The position numbers and the translations under genes were made by a program. This document shows, piece after piece, positions 16,418 to 25,357 of a stretch of DNA of 38,621 nucleotides; positions within the stretch are counted from its first letter, which is position 1; each line of letters opens with the position of its first letter. The DNA comes from Bacillota bacterium. Its GTDB lineage: Bacteria; Bacillota; Negativicutes; Sporomusales; CTSoil-080. Location of the stretch: assembly GCA_017889635.1 (NCBI GenBank), contig JAGGAC010000050.1, positions 1-38,621 of the forward strand, read 5' to 3'. Below the pieces are notes generated by a model. It had not been told where the DNA came from and made no database searches. It was given only the letters and a program-made list of their open reading frames with translations.

Positions 16418-19237
16418 GTGAGTAAAGCTGTAGTAAGTATTAGTAGATTAAAATGTGAATATATGTCCGAACCAATCGGCATTGATGTATTAAAGCCACG
16501 GCTAAGTTGGGAAATAGCTTCAAGTCGCCGGGGGATGCTGCAAACGGCTTATCAGGTGATTGTGGCAAAAACGTTGGAAACTCTGGACCAACTCACTGAC
16601 TTGGTGTGGGACACCGGTAAGGTTGCGTCAGCACAGTCAATAAATTGTGAGTATGACGGGCCGGCGCTTCAGTCCCGGCAGCGGTATTATTGGAAGGTAC
16701 GTGTCTGGGATGAAAAAGATAATGTAACTTCTTGGAGCGAAAGCGCCTGTTGGGAAATGGGGCTGTTGGACAAGCGGGACTGGGCGGCTAAGTGGATCGA
16801 GCCGCAGCAAAAACCGACGGTTAAAGACGGGAAAAGAAAGTTTTTTGAAATGTTTGAGGGGAACCGGGAAGCGGAGAACGATTATTTGCGCCTCCAGCCC
16901 TGTCCGCTGCTCAGGAAAGAGTTTAAGGTCAGCGGCGATATAAAACAGGCCAGGATTTATGCTACGGCTCACGGCGTATATTCCCTTGAACTTAACGGAA
17001 AACGGGTGGGGAATCGGGAATTAGCACCGGAGGTTACTGCTTACCAGAAGTATCTTCAGTATCAAACTTATGATGTAACGGAAATGATTGCTGCAGGCGA
17101 CAATGCGCTTGGCGTAATTTTGGCTGACGGCTGGTACGCTGGCAGAATCGGGCTAAGCGGCGACAGCTGCCAATACGGGGATATGCTGGCGCTGTTATTG
17201 CAGCTGGAAATAGACTATGCCGACGGCAAAAAAGAAATTATTGTGTCTGATGGCAGTTTTAAGTCATCAACCGGGCCGCTGGTATACTCAGATATTTTTA
17301 TCGGCGAACGTTATGATGCAAGGCAGGAAAAAGCGGGTTGGAGCTGCGCAGGGTACGATGATCGTGGCTGGACAACGGCAAATGAAGTGGAATATGGCTA
17401 TGGCAATCTGGTGGCTCAGTACGGTGAACCAGTGCGGGTGATGGAAATAGTCAAACCGGTCGAGATTATAACGACCCCGAAGGGGGAAACGGTTATCGAC
17501 TTCGGCCAGGTGCTCTGCGGGCGGGTGCGAATGACTGCTAATGGAGCGGCAGGGACAGAGATTGTGCTGGAACATAGCGAAGTGCTGGACGAATACGGCA
17601 ACTTCATGATGAATATCATGGGGCGGAGCAAAGAACAAAAAGACCATTATGTGCTCAAAGGTGCAGGGGACGAGGTTTACGAACCACGGTTTACTTTTCA
17701 TGGCTTTCGCTATGTAAAAGTAACCGGCTATCAGGGAGACATAACGGCCGATAAGTTTAGTGCTGCGGTGCTTTATTCTGGGCTGGAGAGTGTAGGGAGT
17801 TTCGAATGCTCTGATCAGCGGCTTAACCAACTGCAGCATAATATCGTGTGGAGTCAAAAGGGAAATATGCTGGGGATACCTACCGATTGTCCGCAGCGGG
17901 AACGGGCAGGCTTTACAGGCGACATCCAGGTGTACGCGCCTACGGCGTGTTTTAATATGGATGTGGCGGCCTTTTTGATTAATTGGCTGCGCAATCTGGC
18001 GTTAGAGCAGCGCGAAGACGGGGCAGTGCCGGTAATGGTGCCGTACTTTCCGGCGATCGAAGATCTGCAGGCCTCGATGGGTACTCATACTTCAGCTGGT
18101 TGGGGCGACGCCTGCGTTATTGTGCCGTGGGCTTTGTATCAGGCTTATGGCGATAAGCGAATCCTTGAAGAAATGTATCCGGTAATGAACAGGTGGCTGG
18201 ACTATATTATCAAGGACGCGGCTGAGAATATTCCGGAGAATGTTGCCGGCGAAATGACTGAGGAACGCCGGCGGCGTCATCAGTATTTATGGAATACCGG
18301 ATTTCATTTTGGCGACTGGCTGATTCCCAGCCTGTGTGATGAAAAAGATGGTGCAATGCGCGGCGCGTTTATGACCAAAGAATTGGTGTCAACCTGTTTT
18401 TACGCTTATTCAACTGAGCTAGCCGCGAATATTGCCGACCTTTTGGGCAAGGCACAAGACGCTAAGCGTTATCAGGAAATATCCGGCAAGGTCCGCCAGG
18501 CGTTTGCAGAAGAATATCTTGGCGAAGACGGCACCTTAACGGCTCATTTTCAGGGGATATACGTATTGGCGCTAAAAATGAACCTAGTGCCGGACCATAT
18601 GCGCGGCAAGGTTCTGAACCAGCTTGTTACACTGATTGAACAGAATAATAACCGACTGGACACCGGGTTTTTGTCGGTGCCGTTTTTGCTGGATGTTCTC
18701 TGTGACAATGGCCGCCGCGATGTGGCATATAAGCTGTTGTATCAGACGGAGTGTCCGTCCTGGCTATACCAGGTTGAAAAAGGCGCGACCACGATGTGGG
18801 AACGGTGGGCGGCGATAATGCCTGACGGAAAAGTAACCGGGGCGTCGTTTAACCATTATGCCTTCGGTTGTGTGGGGGATTGGCTGTACCGGAGAATTGC
18901 CGGTATAAACGCCGGACAGGCTGGCTACAAACATATTGTAATCAAGCCTGAACCTGACGAAAAATTGACCTACGCAAAGGCAAGTTATCATTCGGTTTAT
19001 GGCGAAATTATTTCTGGCTGGAAGGTTGAAGACAGTGTGATGACTGTCAAGGTCACAATTCCGGTCAATACAACCGCAGAGGTATGGTTGCCTGGAGCCG
19101 AACTGGGTGAGGTTACTGAACAAGGGATGAGTCTTAACCAATGTCAGAGAGGTATCTCCGGCAGACAGCAGGATGAGAATGTTCTTGTTGCACTGGGGTC
19201 AGGCAATTATTCATTCCAGTATCCGCTGAAAAAATAA
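16418..19237 (+). CDS. Alpha-L-rhamnosidase, GH78, copy 2
   Basis: A full-length 939-residue cytoplasmic GH78 enzyme with the same domain order as copy 1 (KCEYMSEPIGID, YYWKVRVWDE, GVYSLELNGKRVGNRE, LADGWYAGRIG). The acid region DCPQRERAGFTGD gives D490, E495 and D502; the base is E795 in TTMWERW. The start is GTG 16418 with AAGGGGA 7 nt upstream. There is no signal peptide. It has many blocks in common with the copy at 1865 and differs more from the one at 29753, so copies 1 and 2 look like a duplication. Its upstream neighbours are the porin and MFS of the same cassette. Confidence 0.95.
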   Translation: MSKAVVSISRLKCEYMSEPIGIDVLKPRLSWEIASSRRGMLQTAYQVIVAKTLETLDQLTDLVWDTGKVASAQSINCEYDGPALQSRQRYYWKVRVWDEKDNVTSWSESACWEMGLLDKRDWAAKWIEPQQKPTVKDGKRKFFEMFEGNREAENDYLRLQPCPLLRKEFKVSGDIKQARIYATAHGVYSLELNGKRVGNRELAPEVTAYQKYLQYQTYDVTEMIAAGDNALGVILADGWYAGRIGLSGDSCQYGDMLALLLQLEIDYADGKKEIIVSDGSFKSSTGPLVYSDIFIGERYDARQEKAGWSCAGYDDRGWTTANEVEYGYGNLVAQYGEPVRVMEIVKPVEIITTPKGETVIDFGQVLCGRVRMTANGAAGTEIVLEHSEVLDEYGNFMMNIMGRSKEQKDHYVLKGAGDEVYEPRFTFHGFRYVKVTGYQGDITADKFSAAVLYSGLESVGSFECSDQRLNQLQHNIVWSQKGNMLGIPTDCPQRERAGFTGDIQVYAPTACFNMDVAAFLINWLRNLALEQREDGAVPVMVPYFPAIEDLQASMGTHTSAGWGDACVIVPWALYQAYGDKRILEEMYPVMNRWLDYIIKDAAENIPENVAGEMTEERRRRHQYLWNTGFHFGDWLIPSLCDEKDGAMRGAFMTKELVSTCFYAYSTELAANIADLLGKAQDAKRYQEISGKVRQAFAEEYLGEDGTLTAHFQGIYVLALKMNLVPDHMRGKVLNQLVTLIEQNNNRLDTGFLSVPFLLDVLCDNGRRDVAYKLLYQTECPSWLYQVEKGATTMWERWAAIMPDGKVTGASFNHYAFGCVGDWLYRRIAGINAGQAGYKHIVIKPEPDEKLTYAKASYHSVYGEIISGWKVEDSVMTVKVTIPVNTTAEVWLPGAELGEVTEQGMSLNQCQRGISGRQQDENVLVALGSGNYSFQYPLKK

Positions 19238-19243
19238 ATGAAT

Positions 19244-19297
19244 AAAACGCCTCTTTTATGCCATAACGTTAATTTTGGCACAAGGGAGGCGTTTTTT
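19244..19297. terminator. Terminator after rhamnosidase 2
   Basis: The outer stem AAAACGCCTC / GAGGCGTTTT with an inner TGCCA/TGGCA stem is followed by TTTTTT. It starts 7 nt after the stop codon. Confidence 0.8.
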
Positions 19298-19318
19298 ATT
19301 AAAGACATATTTATTCTG

Positions 19319-19347
19319 TTTCCGACATTCCTTACGTCTGGTATAAT
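19319..19347 (+). promoter_or_regulatory. Candidate extended -10 promoter of the AraC-GH39 gene
   Basis: TGGTATAAT (TATAAT at 19342-19347, with the extended TG) lies 52 nt before the proposed ATG. The -35 region (TTTCCG, 17 bp upstream) is poor, as is common with extended -10 promoters. Confidence 0.5.
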
Positions 19348-19399
19348 TGAGAAAACTGCAAGAGCTGAAATATGACCAGGGTGTAAGGTGGTTGGTAAT

Positions 19400-21814
19400 A
19401 TGGAATATAACTATGAATTGATCAATATTAATGAGGATTTGCCGCTGAATATTTTCTTGCATAAAGTAAAATACGTTGCCAATCATTGGCATGACCACAT
19501 CGAAATTCTATTTGTTTTAAAAGGCAAGGTTGATGTACGTATTTATGATAAACAGTTTACTTTGCGGCAGGAAGATTTGCTTTTAATCAATATCAATGAA
19601 ATTCATTCTATTCAGGCCGATGAAGATAATTTACTGCTTGCGCTGCAAATTCCGATTTCTTTCATAAAAGGACAATATAAAGATATTGAACCGATGACTT
19701 TTGAGTGCAAGTCCTTTATGTATGCTGGTGATGAACAGGAACGATTTAATCGGGTTCGGTCATTATTAGCCGAGCTGATGCTGGTACATAGTAAAGGAAC
19801 CTTTGGGGCTGAAATATCGATCAAAATTAAGGCCCTGCTCTTAGGGTTAATTTACTTGCTTGTCAGTAATTTTAGTTATAACAGTGAAGCTAGTCGTATA
19901 AGTAACAAATATATGCAGCGTTTGCTCCGAATAACTAATTATATGAAGGACAACTATACAAAGGAACTTGGGCTAAAGGATATTGCTGATCTTGAAGAAC
20001 TATCTGTTCCTCATGTATCAAATTTTTTCCAAAAGTATATGGGAATGTCCTTCAGCAAGTATTTGAGCCAAATCCGCATGGAACACTCGGTAAAGGAAAT
20101 ACTGCTGACCGATTTGCCAATAACCCAAATTGCCATGAATCAAGGGTTTCCCAACTTAAAATCTTTTCATAAGCTGTTTAAGGAGATATTCAATACTACG
20201 CCGGCTCAGTACCGCAAAGGTTTGCTTGAAAAGCCTAAGAAGCCGGGGAAAATTGATAATTCGATACCTAAGTATTTAGACTATAATCGGGAAAATGCCT
20301 ATGAAGGTTTGTTTAAGTATTTACGTCAGTCTTTGAATGAGGCGGCCTATATTACTGAAGCTGACAGCAGGAAAACACAGACGGTAAACATCGAAATGCC
20401 TGAACACTGTAAGGAACTGGCACATTCCTGGCGAAAGTTGTGTTCTATCGGCAAGGCCAAGGAGGGTCTGTATGTTGAAGTTCAGCGTCACCTCAAAGCG
20501 ATCCAGGAAAGAATCGGTTTCCGGTATGTCCGCTTTCATGGCATTTTTGACGACGAGATGATGGTTTACCACGAAGATGAAGCGGGGCAGCCATGCTTGA
20601 ATTTCGCCTATGTCGACCAACTCTTTGATTTTCTGCTGAACATTGGTTTGAGGCCGTTTGTTGAGCTGGGTTTTATGCCTAGTGACTTGGCTGGTGGGGC
20701 CGAAAAAATATTCTATAAAACAAGCAATATAAGTATGCCTAAAGATATACAACGCTGGAAACTTCTTGTACGGTCATTGGTTGTACACTGTATAACCAGG
20801 TATGGCTTGGAAGAAGTCAAGACCTGGTATTTGGAAATCTGGAATGAGCCGGATACCATTGCTTTTTGGCGCGGAAACTTTGAAGAGTATTGCCGGTTTT
20901 ATCTGGATAGCTACCAAACTATCAAGGCAGTTTGTTTTGATATTAAGGTTGGGGGGCCGGGAATAACTTTCGATTCACTTTGGAAAAATGACTTTCTGGA
21001 AAGGTTCATTGGTTACTGCCAGGAGCAGCAATGTCTGCCGGATTTTCTTACTTTTCACTCTTATCCTGGCGGATTGGAAGATATGCTGCAGCAACTCGAC
21101 TCGTCAGCGGTAGAACTAAAGGAAAATTCAGAAACCTATTTAAGTGACGCTGTGCAACTGGTAAATGATAAAATTGAACAACTGAAGATTGCGCAAACCG
21201 AAATTCATGTGACGGAGTGGAACTCTACTCCGTCGCATCGTGATCTTGTTAACGATACTTGCTTTAAGGCGGCGTACATTGCCAGAAATATTAATGACAA
21301 TTTAGATAGAGTTGCCAGCCTGTGTTATTGGACTGGCACCGATTTATTGGAAGAATTGCCGCTGGCAAGGGATACCTTTCATGGCGGGCTTGGTCTTATT
21401 ACCTATAACGGTATTAAGAAACCCGGGTTTTATGCCTATGAATTGCTGGCTAAGCTAGGGGAACGGCTGGTTTCAAAAGGGCCGGGCTACTGCCTCACCA
21501 AAACGCGTGATAAATATCAACTCTTGGTGTATAATTACTGCCATATTAATAAGCTGTATAGTATGAATGACTTATTAGGGATCGACGCAGTAAAGCGTTA
21601 TCATGTTTTCGCTGCTAACGGTCAGCTGGAAATAAATTTTAATATAACCGGCATTACTGCAGGGAATTACACCATCCGTAGTTATACCATTAACCGGGAG
21701 CATGGCAGCGCTTTTGATTTATGGCTGGAGTTAGGGGCGCCGCAGTCGCTGACAACCGCTGATATCGAATATCTAAACACTAAAGGCGTACCAAAACAAG
21801 TTGTGCGTTCGTAA
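19400..21814 (+). CDS. AraC regulator fused to a GH39 glycosidase domain
   Basis: A single 804-residue chain. Residues 1 to about 100 form an AraC-type cupin (NHWHDHIEILFVLKG), and about 170-280 an AraC HTH pair (LGLKDIADLEELSVPHVSNF and the C-terminal signature TPAQYRKG). From about residue 330 to the end comes a GH39 beta-xylosidase-like TIM barrel plus a beta domain. Both catalytic glutamates are present: acid/base E483 in LEIWNEPD and nucleophile E606 in HVTEWNS. ATG 19400 is chosen because AAGGTGG is 8 nt upstream. There is no signal peptide. It may be a glycoside-sensing regulator, or an enzyme that is also a regulator. It has its own promoter and terminator. Confidence 0.9.
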   Translation: MEYNYELININEDLPLNIFLHKVKYVANHWHDHIEILFVLKGKVDVRIYDKQFTLRQEDLLLININEIHSIQADEDNLLLALQIPISFIKGQYKDIEPMTFECKSFMYAGDEQERFNRVRSLLAELMLVHSKGTFGAEISIKIKALLLGLIYLLVSNFSYNSEASRISNKYMQRLLRITNYMKDNYTKELGLKDIADLEELSVPHVSNFFQKYMGMSFSKYLSQIRMEHSVKEILLTDLPITQIAMNQGFPNLKSFHKLFKEIFNTTPAQYRKGLLEKPKKPGKIDNSIPKYLDYNRENAYEGLFKYLRQSLNEAAYITEADSRKTQTVNIEMPEHCKELAHSWRKLCSIGKAKEGLYVEVQRHLKAIQERIGFRYVRFHGIFDDEMMVYHEDEAGQPCLNFAYVDQLFDFLLNIGLRPFVELGFMPSDLAGGAEKIFYKTSNISMPKDIQRWKLLVRSLVVHCITRYGLEEVKTWYLEIWNEPDTIAFWRGNFEEYCRFYLDSYQTIKAVCFDIKVGGPGITFDSLWKNDFLERFIGYCQEQQCLPDFLTFHSYPGGLEDMLQQLDSSAVELKENSETYLSDAVQLVNDKIEQLKIAQTEIHVTEWNSTPSHRDLVNDTCFKAAYIARNINDNLDRVASLCYWTGTDLLEELPLARDTFHGGLGLITYNGIKKPGFYAYELLAKLGERLVSKGPGYCLTKTRDKYQLLVYNYCHINKLYSMNDLLGIDAVKRYHVFAANGQLEINFNITGITAGNYTIRSYTINREHGSAFDLWLELGAPQSLTTADIEYLNTKGVPKQVVRS

Positions 21815-21870
21815 ATAACGCTAAGTATAAAATTGCCTTAGTGACAGTTCAAATAATAAATCGTTATGCA

Positions 21871-21904
21871 AAAAAGAAGTACATCAATAAGGTGCTTCTT
21901 TTTA
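21871..21904 (+). terminator. Terminator after the AraC-GH39 gene
   Basis: The stem AAAAAGAAGTAC / GTGCTTCTTTTT (one G-T pair) has a 9-nt loop and ends in a T-run. The preceding 21815-21870 stretch shows nothing further. Confidence 0.85.
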
Positions 21905-21990
21905 ATTCAATAGAATCTACATACTATTTTCTATAAATATTATACACTAAATTGGTTATATTTACCAGACTGTTATATATTGTATTCATT

Positions 21991-21999
21991 TGATATACT
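21991..21999 (+). promoter_or_regulatory. Candidate extended -10 for the broken reductase gene
   Basis: TGATATACT (TATACT at 21994-21999 with the extended TG) lies 39 nt before ATG 22039. The region is AT-rich with no clear -35. Confidence 0.35.
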
Positions 22000-22038
22000 T
22001 TGTGCATAGATAAGCTGACAAGAAGGGAAGTAGTCATA

Positions 22039-22708
22039 ATGAAAATTGTCGCTGTTAATGGAAGCCATAAAGGTAAAACAAGCTGGTGCAGAGACGGTAA
22101 ATATTTTTTTAGCAGATAAGAATATTGGGTATTGTACGGCATGCAAAGCTTGTTGGTTTAATACTCCTGGAACGTGTGTAGTGAAAGATGACATGAATGA
22201 AGTGCTGTGTTTATTACAAGATGCAGATGTTTGGATTTGGGCTACTCCGCTGTATTTTGATAATATATCCAGTATGTTAAAAGTATTTATTGATCGATTA
22301 ATGGTCATTGGCAGTCCTTATTGGGATAAAGATAAAGATGGAGAATATCGCCATTTAACTACCATTGCAGTACCAAAACTAATAATGATGTCTAATTGTG
22401 GTTATCCTGAAACGTCTCATTTTCAAGTAATTTCTCATTGGATTAATCGCCATGCACGCAATCTTGGTACTGAGGTGATTTGTGAAATTTATACTTCCGA
22501 AGGTGCTCTTCTGAGTACTCAAGTAGCTGAATTACTTCCTATGGTTTCTGATTATCTGCAGGCTTTAGAAACAGCTGGTAAGGAGATTGTTACCACTATG
22601 CAGGTATCGGAGAAAACCAAAAAGTTATTAGAACAAAAGTTTATTTCTGATGAAGTTTATGCTCAAGAAGTGAAGTTCTATGTTGACAGCATCTTGAAAA
22701 TGGGATAG
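22039..22708 (+). pseudogene. Flavodoxin-fold NAD(P)H-dependent oxidoreductase, internally deleted and frameshifted
   Basis: The N-terminus is intact: GAAGGGAAG, then ATG 22039 encoding MKIVAVNGSHKGKT, the start of the FMN-phosphate loop of NADPH-dependent FMN reductase-like proteins. That frame then stops after 12 more codons (TAA ending at 22119). The rest (from about VKQAGAETVNIF, through ADKNIGYCTACKACWF and TPLYFDNISSMLKVFIDR, to the end at 22708) reads in a different frame. In the family about 12-16 residues normally separate GSxxxGxT from AGAE; here the two are directly abutted around a GGTAAAACA junction. That indicates a short out-of-frame deletion rather than a single-base error. 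The longest continuous frame could only start at TTG 22046 with a nonsense N-terminus. It has no evident link to the sugar genes. Confidence 0.75.
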
Positions 22709-22800
22709 CAATCTTTGTTAAGTCGATTTCAAACTTAATAATCCGAATACCCATTTTCCTAATTTGGTAATAATTCTGTTTAATAAAATGACTATATTTT

Positions 22801-22836
22801 GCCTTAGTGATAAAAAAGTCACTAAGGCATTTTTTA
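22801..22836 (+). terminator. Terminator after the broken reductase
   Basis: A perfect stem GCCTTAGTGA / TCACTAAGGC with an 8-nt loop is followed by ATTTTTTA. The remaining 22837-22989 is AT-rich leader of the next gene with no clear motif. Confidence 0.88.
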
Positions 22837-22989
22837 TTATATCTTGACAGAATTTTAATAAAAATTAAGGTAAGTTACCTTGATGAATAATAAAAATGAC
22901 TATTCTTTTTATTAAGCAAGGGAAAGTTTTTTGAAAACTCAACCAGTATAATACAAATATGATAATTCCGTTTTAGGGTGTGACTATAG

Positions 22990-23631
22990 ATGAGGTTTAC
23001 AGTAGTTATTTTTGATTTAGATGGCGTTATTGTGTCAACAGATGAGTACCATTATTTATCCTGGAAGAAGATTGCCGACAGGGAAGGAATAGTGTTTAAC
23101 CGGGACATCAACAATCGTTTGCGCGGAGTCAGCCGTATGGAAAGTTTAGCGATAATTCTGGAGAAAGCTTCGCGTGAGTATAGTGCTAACGAAAAAGAAG
23201 TACTGGCTGCGACCAAAAATGCGCTCTACCGGGAGGCGCTAACAGAACTGACTGAACAAGACCTGTTACCAGGGATAAAGGAAACTATCAGCGAGCTTAA
23301 AAAACGCTATATAAAAATCGCGATTGGGTCATCAAGTAAAAATACTGCCCTCATTTTAAAGCAAGTGGGGCTGGCGCACGAGTTTGATGCAGTGGTAGAC
23401 GGTAATGACATAAAAAACAGCAAACCTGATCCGGAAGTTTTTCTGCTGGCGGCTGCCAGAATGGGAGCAGCTCCCGAACAGTGCCTGGTGGTGGAAGATG
23501 CCGATTCTGGTGTTGACGCAGCTATTAGGGCTGGCATGAAGGTGGCTGGTGTGGGACAAGCTGCCGCGAATTCGAAGGCAAGCTTTGCGTTAGGTTCGGT
23601 AAAAGATATATTAGCTTTTGTTGGCTGTTAG
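22990..23631 (+). CDS. pgmB: Beta-phosphoglucomutase, HAD family
   Basis: It interconverts beta-glucose 1-phosphate and glucose 6-phosphate in the cytoplasm. Motif I, IFDLDGVIVSTDEYHY, gives nucleophile D9 and acid/base D11. The cap has the substrate loop RLRGVSRMES. Motif II is GSSSKN, motif III the Lys of SKPDPEVFL, and motif IV VVEDADSGVDAA. At 213 residues it is normal for the family. Its substrate usually comes from an inverting disaccharide phosphorylase (maltose, trehalose or kojibiose type), and no such gene is in this window. The ribosome binding site is weak (AGGGTG). It sits alone between a terminator and the porin 3 leader. Confidence 0.92.
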   Translation: MRFTVVIFDLDGVIVSTDEYHYLSWKKIADREGIVFNRDINNRLRGVSRMESLAIILEKASREYSANEKEVLAATKNALYREALTELTEQDLLPGIKETISELKKRYIKIAIGSSSKNTALILKQVGLAHEFDAVVDGNDIKNSKPDPEVFLLAAARMGAAPEQCLVVEDADSGVDAAIRAGMKVAGVGQAAANSKASFALGSVKDILAFVGC

Positions 23632-23683
23632 ATAGTAAGGGCTGATAATCCAATTTTTTTATCGCGAAATAACAGAAAATTTT

Positions 23684-23709
23684 ATATAACATGATATTTT
23701 ATGTTATAT
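23684..23709. promoter_or_regulatory. Inverted repeat upstream of porin 3
   Basis: Perfect 9-bp arms ATATAACAT / ATGTTATAT are separated by 8 nt, centred about 230 nt before the porin 3 start. It could be an operator for a dimeric repressor, or a weak terminator of pgmB. I see no AraC-type repeat in 23632-23929. Confidence 0.35.
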
Positions 23710-23869
23710 TTACGCTTTTGGCATATTTAGCTATGATGCCGGTTGCGAAGGCTTGTTTTTAAATAGGACAAGTTGTCGCATTATTATAAAAAAACTGGCT
23801 AAAGGGAGTGAGGGTTTAGAGAAAACTCAGTAAAAAAGGTGGGCTATTATTTTTTTACTTACAGCAGAT

Positions 23870-23894
23870 GTTTTTGAGGAAACATGGACACTGG
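23870..23894 (+). promoter_or_regulatory. Shared porin leader element, copy 3
   Basis: TTTTTGAGGAAACATGGACA corresponds to the elements before porins 1 and 2. Its ATG (23884) opens a 30-codon upstream frame (MDTGKHLRKRF...) that overlaps the porin start out of frame and ends at 23976. In porin 1 the equivalent ATG is in frame. Whether it is translated is unknown. Confidence 0.5.
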
Positions 23895-23929
23895 AAAACA
23901 TTTGCGAAAAAGGTTTGAGGAGGGTATTC

Positions 23930-25255
23930 ATGAAAAAAAGTTTGGTTGTTACACTGACACTAGTCTTAATGCTTAGTATTGTCGGCACCGCTGCTGCTGC
24001 TGCCACAACTAATCCCTTTGTTGATGTTCCCGCAAACCACTGGTCTTATACTGCTGTTAAAAAGCTTGTTGCCGCTGGCATTATTGATGGCGCCGACGGA
24101 AAATTCAATGGCGATAAAACGCTGACCCGCTATGAAATCGCAGTTATTATTGCTAAAGCAATGGGTAAAGAGGAACAAGCCAATATTGAGCAAAGAGCGT
24201 TAATCGAAAAATTGGCTGCTGAATACAAGGCTGAGCTTGAAAGTATAGGGGTACGACTGAAAGCCGTAGAAGGCAGCGTCGGTCAGCTTAGTATTCAAGG
24301 CTCATATCTCGGGTTCAGATATCAAAGAACGACTAATGCAATTTGGCCGTTAACAGCGGCGCACATGGATCTTCTTACTCATTATAATTTTGATAGCACA
24401 ACAACTGTTACTGTGGAAAAAGAATTCCAGGCCGCCTATAAAACCAATGAGTATACTCAAGGCTGGGCTGGCGGCGATATGGATACCGATTTTGAGACAC
24501 TGTGTGTAGACACCGCACTAAGTAAAGCAACCAAACTTACTGCCGGCCAATTTGGCAATCGTCCAGCCTATGGCATGACTTACATTGGCAAGATGCGCGG
24601 GGCGCGCTTGGCTTTTGATGCGTCAAGCAAACTAAAAACCAGCGTGGCATACGGTCAGGTATATGATACTGACAGGTATTACTTAGCACAAGCGAAGATT
24701 GATAGTAATTATACTAATTCAGACTTAATAAGCGCTAGAATGCCTTATGCCAGCGTGGATTTTGCTTATGCTGCGTCTCCCAGTACCAATGTTAAGGCCG
24801 CTTATCAAAAAATCAGTGACTGGAAAACAACTGGCGGCAATTATGTCACAGTACCTGCTTCAAACTTCTATGAGCTTGGTTTTGATACCCAGCTTGGTAA
24901 CAATTTCACGTTAACTACTGCCGGGGTAAAATCCAGTGCTACAGCTAATAACAAATCATATTTAGCGGAGCTTAAGTACAAGCAGTCAATGTTTTGGGCG
25001 GTGCCGCATTCGTATGATGTGTTTGTGAATTACCGCAAAGTACCGTATAATGCGGTGATTGGCGGTTATGGCGGCAATGTAAACGACTTCTATGGCGATG
25101 ATAATAACTCAGTAAACTTCAAGGGTACGACAATTGGATTCCATTACACTCCTAAACGTCTGGCTCAGCTGACTTGCTTCTATATGCTGGGTAAAGCTGT
25201 TGATGATGGCGCTGATAAAAAGATATTTCGCACCCAGTTTGATTTCTTCTTCTAA
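23930..25255 (+). CDS. SLH-domain outer-membrane porin, porin 3
   Basis: A 441-residue putative outer-membrane porin. ATG 23930 follows GAGGAGGG and begins a signal peptide (MKKSLVVTLTLVLMLSIVG...AAA). The SLH domain runs from VDVPANHWSYTAVKKL to LTRYEIAVIIAKAM, then a helical linker (IEKLAAEYKAELESIGVRL), then a beta-barrel with MFWAVPHSYDVFVNYRK and a C-terminal FDFFF. The SLH part is nearly identical to porin 2, while the extracellular-loop regions differ, as expected if the two admit different glycosides. It heads cassette 3. ATG 23930 is preferred over the in-frame TTG at 23915. Confidence 0.93.
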   Translation: MKKSLVVTLTLVLMLSIVGTAAAAATTNPFVDVPANHWSYTAVKKLVAAGIIDGADGKFNGDKTLTRYEIAVIIAKAMGKEEQANIEQRALIEKLAAEYKAELESIGVRLKAVEGSVGQLSIQGSYLGFRYQRTTNAIWPLTAAHMDLLTHYNFDSTTTVTVEKEFQAAYKTNEYTQGWAGGDMDTDFETLCVDTALSKATKLTAGQFGNRPAYGMTYIGKMRGARLAFDASSKLKTSVAYGQVYDTDRYYLAQAKIDSNYTNSDLISARMPYASVDFAYAASPSTNVKAAYQKISDWKTTGGNYVTVPASNFYELGFDTQLGNNFTLTTAGVKSSATANNKSYLAELKYKQSMFWAVPHSYDVFVNYRKVPYNAVIGGYGGNVNDFYGDDNNSVNFKGTTIGFHYTPKRLAQLTCFYMLGKAVDDGADKKIFRTQFDFFF

Positions 25256-25274
25256 AAATTAAAGAGTAATTCGG

Positions 25275-25313
25275 CAAGCTGCCTGTGGTGTTATTTATAA
25301 CGCAGGCAGCTTG
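25275..25313 (+). terminator. Hairpin between porin 3 and MFS, no U-tract
   Basis: The 13-bp stem CAAGCTGCCTGTG / CGCAGGCAGCTTG (one G-T pair) has a 13-nt loop, 19 nt after the porin stop, and is followed by TGATCAGG. It holds the same position as the hairpin at 14832 in cassette 2. Confidence 0.5.
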
Positions 25314-25357
25314 TGATCAGGAGTCATCGATCGATATTGAAAGGACGACGATTAGAG

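Noticed and set aside
17288-17857. 189-codon minus-strand open frame inside rhamnosidase 2
   Set aside because: Shadow of the GH78 gene; no start signal and no recognisable protein features.
22787-22905. Two ATGACTAT strings before pgmB (minus-strand GTCAT) as further AraC half-sites
   Set aside because: They are about 105 bp apart, not two helical turns, face away from pgmB, and lie in very AT-rich sequence; one borders a terminator.
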